The notes under the pieces: generated by a model
Database searches by the model: none
The model's input: only the letters and a program-made list of their open reading frames with translations
Told to the model about the DNA's origin: nothing
NCBI GenBank assembly: GCA_020629335.1
Contig: JAHDDN010000181.1
Location: 1-10,037 of the forward strand
DNA length: 10,037 nucleotides
Direction: 5' to 3'
Source of the DNA: Chitinophagales bacterium
Lineage (GTDB): Bacteria; Bacteroidota; Bacteroidia; Chitinophagales; UBA2359
Translations under genes and position numbers: made by a program
Part shown: positions 7,909 through 10,037 of the stretch, piece by piece
Layout of the letters: every line of letters begins with the position of its first letter
How positions within the stretch are numbered: position 1 is the stretch's first letter

Positions 7909-7926
7909 GAACTCGTTTAAAGGTTT
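7909..7926. repeat. Solo terminal motif of the palindromic element
   Basis: GAACTCGTTTAAAGGTTT matches the outer arm of the element at 7987-8146 (GAACTCGTTTAAAGTTTT), differing only in the last few bases. It is three bases upstream of the SpoIIM start codon, and no partner arm is visible beside it. It may be a remnant of a deleted copy or a site shared with the element ends. In the SpoIIM transcript it would sit in the leader. Confidence 0.55.
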
Positions 7927-7942
7927 TAGGGTATTAGTGAAA

Positions 7943-7949
7943 CAAAATA
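7943..7949 (-). promoter_or_regulatory. Possible -7 element of the SpoIIM-MoxR operon
   Basis: Read on the minus strand, TATTTTG lies 37-43 nt before the SpoIIM ATG. It is one base short of TAnnTTTG, and no clean TTTG was found at the -33 distance. Its position is suitable for an operon promoter, but the match is imperfect, so this is tentative. Confidence 0.25.
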
Positions 7950-7986
7950 AATAACCAATTTACGAAAAAAACATCAACCTTTATAT

Positions 7987-8146
7987 GAACTCGTTTAAAG
8001 TTTTTCTGTTGGCTTAGAAAATGGCTATTTTTCCGTACTTCTGCGTTATTTTATCGGCCCGTAGCGCTGCTATGCACCTCAAAAATGCCTTGAATTACGA
8101 AAAAATAGCTCATTTTCAGCTTCACCATAAAACTTTAAATGAGTTC
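7987..8146. repeat. Palindromic element, copy A
   Basis: A 160-bp element bounded by 18-bp inverted arms, GAACTCGTTTAAAGTTTT (7987-8004) and AAAACTTTAAATGAGTTC (8129-8146), with one mismatch. Pairing continues inward: AAAATGGCTATTTTTCCGTA on the left nearly complements TACGAAAAAATAGCTCATTTT on the right. The centre holds the words CTGCGTT (8041), GCGCTGC (8064) and GCCTTG (8087), each 23 nt apart. It has no open frame of useful length. The structure suggests a non-autonomous, MITE- or REP-like dispersed repeat able to form a long cruciform or RNA hairpin. Confidence 0.85.
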
Positions 8147-8371
8147 TATGTTTCACAAAAAAAGCTAAACTAGTTTTTTTTCTTGCAATAGCCTGACTAA
8201 TACTCTAACTTAGCGTCATAATTAAGATTTTACTTATCCCCACCACCTAAGTAATTGCCTTATTTATAAGGCTTAATGCTCACTTATACCAATCTATATA
8301 ATATCATCAATAGCCTTCACATATAGGCCATTGTTATTGGTAATTTGGTATTTTTATTGCAGATGTTTATT
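8147..8371. other. Spacer between the two palindromic elements
   Basis: No gene is seen in these 225 bp. There is a small perfect hairpin, GCCTTA-TTTA-TAAGGC, at 8257-8272. ATACCAA (8286-8292) is complementary to TTGGTAT (8345-8351), and the overlapping ATTGGTA (8336-8342) can pair with TACCAAT, giving a second small inverted-repeat unit of about 66 bp. TATTTTTA (8349-8356) is one base off TAnnTTTG and might be the promoter of the T9SS cargo gene. In that case copy B would lie in its 5' leader. Confidence 0.45.
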
Positions 8372-8546
8372 GAACTCGTTTTAAGTTTTTCTACTGGCTT
8401 AGAAAATCGCTACTTTTCCACATTTCTGCCTTATTTTTTAGGCCCATAGCCCTGCTATGAACCGAAAAAATGCCTTGAACTACGAAAAATTAGCTGATCC
8501 TTACAGGACAGGCTTTCAGCTTCACTAGAAAACTTTAAATGAGTTC
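8372..8546. repeat. Palindromic element, copy B
   Basis: A 175-bp element, about 85 percent identical by hand alignment to copy A and in the same orientation. Its arms are GAACTCGTTTTAAGTTTT (8372-8389) and AAAACTTTAAATGAGTTC (8529-8546). It keeps the core words with 23-nt spacing: CTGCCTT (8426), GCCCTGC (8449) and GCCTTG (8472). It differs by a net 15-bp insertion near 8496-8513 that contains a mini-palindrome, TCCT-TAC-AGGA. It ends 36 bp before the ATG of the T9SS cargo gene. Confidence 0.85.
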
Positions 8547-8582
8547 ATTGATTGAAACAAAATCCCAAAACTTAAAATAAAA

Positions 8583-9797
8583 ATGAGAAAACTATTATTA
8601 ATATTTGTCTGTGCGCTAATGGCTTGTCAGTTAAGTGGACAAAGTAAAAGCCTTATGACTCACGCTCTTTCTTGGAGCTGGGATGATGAAAAAGGGGCAT
8701 GGCAAGAATTATATCAAGTACTGCCTCAATACGACAAAGAAGGCAAGGAAATTCATACCCTCACACAAGATTGGAACCCCACAGAAAATACTTGGATCAA
8801 CAAGGCTTATTGTGATAATGTAATCACTAATGGCAAGAAAGTAACTGCTGATTGCAGTATCTGGAATGAAGACCAATCTAGCTGGGTAAAGACTTACCGA
8901 ATTGATTATGAGTATAATAAAGGAGGCAAAAAGACAGAAATGTTGGATCGTCGTTGGGACGAAGCTACTCAAGATTGGAAATTAAATCGTAAAGATACTT
9001 ATACTTACAATCAAGATAATCTACTATCAGAATACGAATGGTTTGATTGGGAAGAGGATACCCAAAGCTGGGTGCCTAATATGAGAGCGACTTACCGCTA
9101 TGCTAATGGCCAACAAACGGCTGGTGTTAAACAAAGCTTTGTAGATGGCGAGTGGGTGAATAAATGGCAATATCTTTATCAATATAATGAAGATGGCTTA
9201 AAAACGGCTAATGAAATCTCTCATTGGAATGACAAAAAGAGCGCTTGGGAGAAAAACTCCAAGTGGATCTATGAGCATGATGAAGACAATAAAGTAGTCA
9301 ACTATAAGAAGCAAAATTGGAAAAATGCTTGGGAAGATGGCCAAAATACAAGCTATCGATATAATAGCTTAGGCTTATTAGCTGAAAAGTTGAGCGGCTC
9401 TTGGGATATTCCTAGTGCAGAAGGCTATAGAGAGACGATACGTACACAATACCTCTATAAGGCAGCAATGGCAACTGTTAATGTAACAGAGCAATCAGCT
9501 AAAGATGAGCAGCAATTAGGCGTAAAGGAATTGACAGCAGCAGATTTATCTAATTATCCTAATCCTTTTAAAGGACAGACGACTATTCGCTACGAATTAG
9601 CTAAAGAGGCTAAAGTAAGTATCAAAGTTTTCGATATGGCTGCAAAGCAGGTGGCAGAATTAGTCAATGAAAACAAACTGGCAGGAGTTCATACGATAGA
9701 ATTTGATGGCAGCGATTTAGAAGCGGGTATCTACACTTACCAATTGAATGTAGAAGGACAACAATCAATTAATCGTAAAATGTTGGTTATTAGATAG
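8583..9797 (+). CDS. Secreted W/Y-repeat protein with T9SS C-terminal sorting domain
   Basis: A 404-residue protein in three parts. The signal peptide covers about residues 1-20. Nine degenerate repeats of about 31 residues fill 33-292. A type A T9SS sorting domain of about 80 residues (322-404) follows, with the hallmark SNYPNPF start, IKVFDMAAKQV strand, AGIYTYQLNVEG and final KMLVIR. The repeat consensus is W-[ND]-x5-6-W-x6-9-YxY-x3-G, with the first Trp at 33, 64, 94, 125, 156, 215, 246 and 274 (F186 in the sixth). It resembles YD/RHS-like or DUF3836-like beta-strand repeats, probably forming an elongated beta structure. The protein should cross the inner membrane by Sec and the outer membrane by T9SS, to be released or anchored at the surface. 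Adhesion or glycan binding is only a guess. No enzyme motif is seen. CALMAC15 near the signal end could be misread as a lipobox. The gene appears monocistronic. Confidence 0.88.
   Translation: MRKLLLIFVCALMACQLSGQSKSLMTHALSWSWDDEKGAWQELYQVLPQYDKEGKEIHTLTQDWNPTENTWINKAYCDNVITNGKKVTADCSIWNEDQSSWVKTYRIDYEYNKGGKKTEMLDRRWDEATQDWKLNRKDTYTYNQDNLLSEYEWFDWEEDTQSWVPNMRATYRYANGQQTAGVKQSFVDGEWVNKWQYLYQYNEDGLKTANEISHWNDKKSAWEKNSKWIYEHDEDNKVVNYKKQNWKNAWEDGQNTSYRYNSLGLLAEKLSGSWDIPSAEGYRETIRTQYLYKAAMATVNVTEQSAKDEQQLGVKELTAADLSNYPNPFKGQTTIRYELAKEAKVSIKVFDMAAKQVAELVNENKLAGVHTIEFDGSDLEAGIYTYQLNVEGQQSINRKMLVIR
8679..9458 (+). repeat. Nine in-gene tandem repeats of about 93 bp
   Basis: The coding repeats of the T9SS cargo, residues 33-292. 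Spacing between the first tryptophans is 31, 30, 31, 31, (30, 29 via F186), 31 and 28 residues. A second aromatic lies 5-9 residues later (W40, W71, W101, W132, W163, W191, W222, W250, Y282). The YxY pair is at 109/111, 140/142, 171/173, 199/201, 258/260 and 290/292, and is degenerate in units 1, 2 and 7. The units are too diverged at DNA level for recent expansion to be obvious. Confidence 0.85.
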
Positions 9798-9850
9798 TAT
9801 GACTTTTTAAAGGCTTTTTAGTCTTAGTATCGTTTAAAAAATAAAATTGG

Positions 9851-9966
9851 CATTTGCAGCTAAATATTTTGTATCAAGACAAGGCGAAAAATACAGTCGA
9901 TGCAGCGCATCGGCATCGGCAAGGCTTTTCAACGCAGTATTGGTACAAAAGATTAGTTGCTAAATG
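9851..9966. repeat. Palindromic element, copy C (different arms, related core)
   Basis: A 116-bp imperfect palindrome. CATTTGCAGCTAAATATTTT (from 9851, arm to 9876) pairs with the complement of 9941-9966, with about three mismatches and two one-base gaps. The apex is a small hairpin, CGATGC-AGC-GCATCG (9898-9912). Read on the minus strand it carries CTGCGTT (9931-9937), GCGCTGC (9902-9908) and GCCTTG (9880-9885): the same words in the same order as in copies A and B, the last pair again 23 nt apart and the first pair 29. It lies 53 bp after the T9SS cargo gene and has no coding potential. It might act as a 3'-end hairpin for that gene. Confidence 0.75.
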
Positions 9967-9997
9967 TGGAAGTTATTTTTTAGGCTTATATAAAGAA

Positions 9998-10029
9998 TTA
10001 GGTGGTTAATCTATTATACCCTATTTTTG
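9998..10029 (+). promoter_or_regulatory. Possible promoter for a gene beyond the right edge
   Basis: TATTTTTG at 10022-10029 matches TAnnTTTG exactly, and TTAG at 9998-10001 (three of four bases of TTTG) stands 20 nt upstream, the expected spacing. No start codon follows before the window ends, so the downstream gene is not visible. Confidence 0.4.
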
Positions 10030-10037
10030 CCAGTAAA

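Noticed and set aside
7987..8546. The paired repeats as an insertion sequence or CRISPR array
   Set aside because: There is no transposase frame inside or beside them. The two copies are long palindromes 225 bp apart, not short direct repeats with uniform spacers.
8709..8972. Minus-strand open frame inside the T9SS cargo gene
   Set aside because: It lies opposite well-supported repeats and shows no recognisable domain.
9798..9835. Terminator after the T9SS cargo gene
   Set aside because: GACT/AGTC pairing around 9800-9823 gives only about four pairs before T-T mismatches. No convincing stem with a T-run is present.

Overview
The window looks like an AT-rich chromosomal segment of a Bacteroidota bacterium. 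The signs are a C-terminal type IX secretion (T9SS) sorting domain on the last protein, a TTTG/TAnnTTTG-type promoter in front of the first gene, no obvious Shine-Dalgarno sequences, a small single-domain RRM protein, and the MoxR-DUF58-DUF4350-DUF4129-SpoIIM gene set in the order typical of this phylum. The abundant palindromic intergenic repeats would suit a Saprospiria-like lineage, but that is only a guess.

Layout. 1-449: a non-coding leader with a long perfect hairpin (53-127) and the promoter of a small RRM RNA-binding protein (450-740, +). A strong intrinsic terminator (761-799) separates it from seven convergent minus-strand genes that fill 804-7906. In transcription order (right to left) these are a SpoIIM/DUF95 membrane protein, a polytopic membrane protein resembling the GDPD membrane domain, a DUF4129 protein, a DUF4350 protein, a MoxR AAA+ ATPase, a DUF58 protein and a lipoprotein alpha/beta hydrolase. 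7907-8582 is non-coding and holds two diverged copies of a 160-175 bp palindromic element. 8583-9797 (+) encodes a secreted protein with nine repeats of about 31 residues and a T9SS sorting domain. 9798-10037 is non-coding, holds a third palindromic element with the same internal words, and ends in a possible promoter for a gene beyond the edge.

How the genes work together. Genes in the minus-strand block are 9-19 nt apart or overlap, except for an 86-nt gap after the SpoIIM gene, so at least six are probably one operon. In the general MoxR scheme a cytosolic AAA+ ATPase acts with a vWA-like partner (here DUF58) and membrane proteins on some envelope process. The substrate is not known from this sequence. 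The terminal lipoprotein hydrolase may be an accessory enzyme or just the last cistron.

The most notable non-gene signal is a family of long imperfect palindromes. Three copies share three short core words in conserved order, with conserved 23-nt spacing, although their terminal arms differ. The least ordinary protein is the W/Y-repeat T9SS cargo. I do not see a clear new defence or mobile system: no transposase, integrase, CRISPR array, tRNA or rRNA was recognised.
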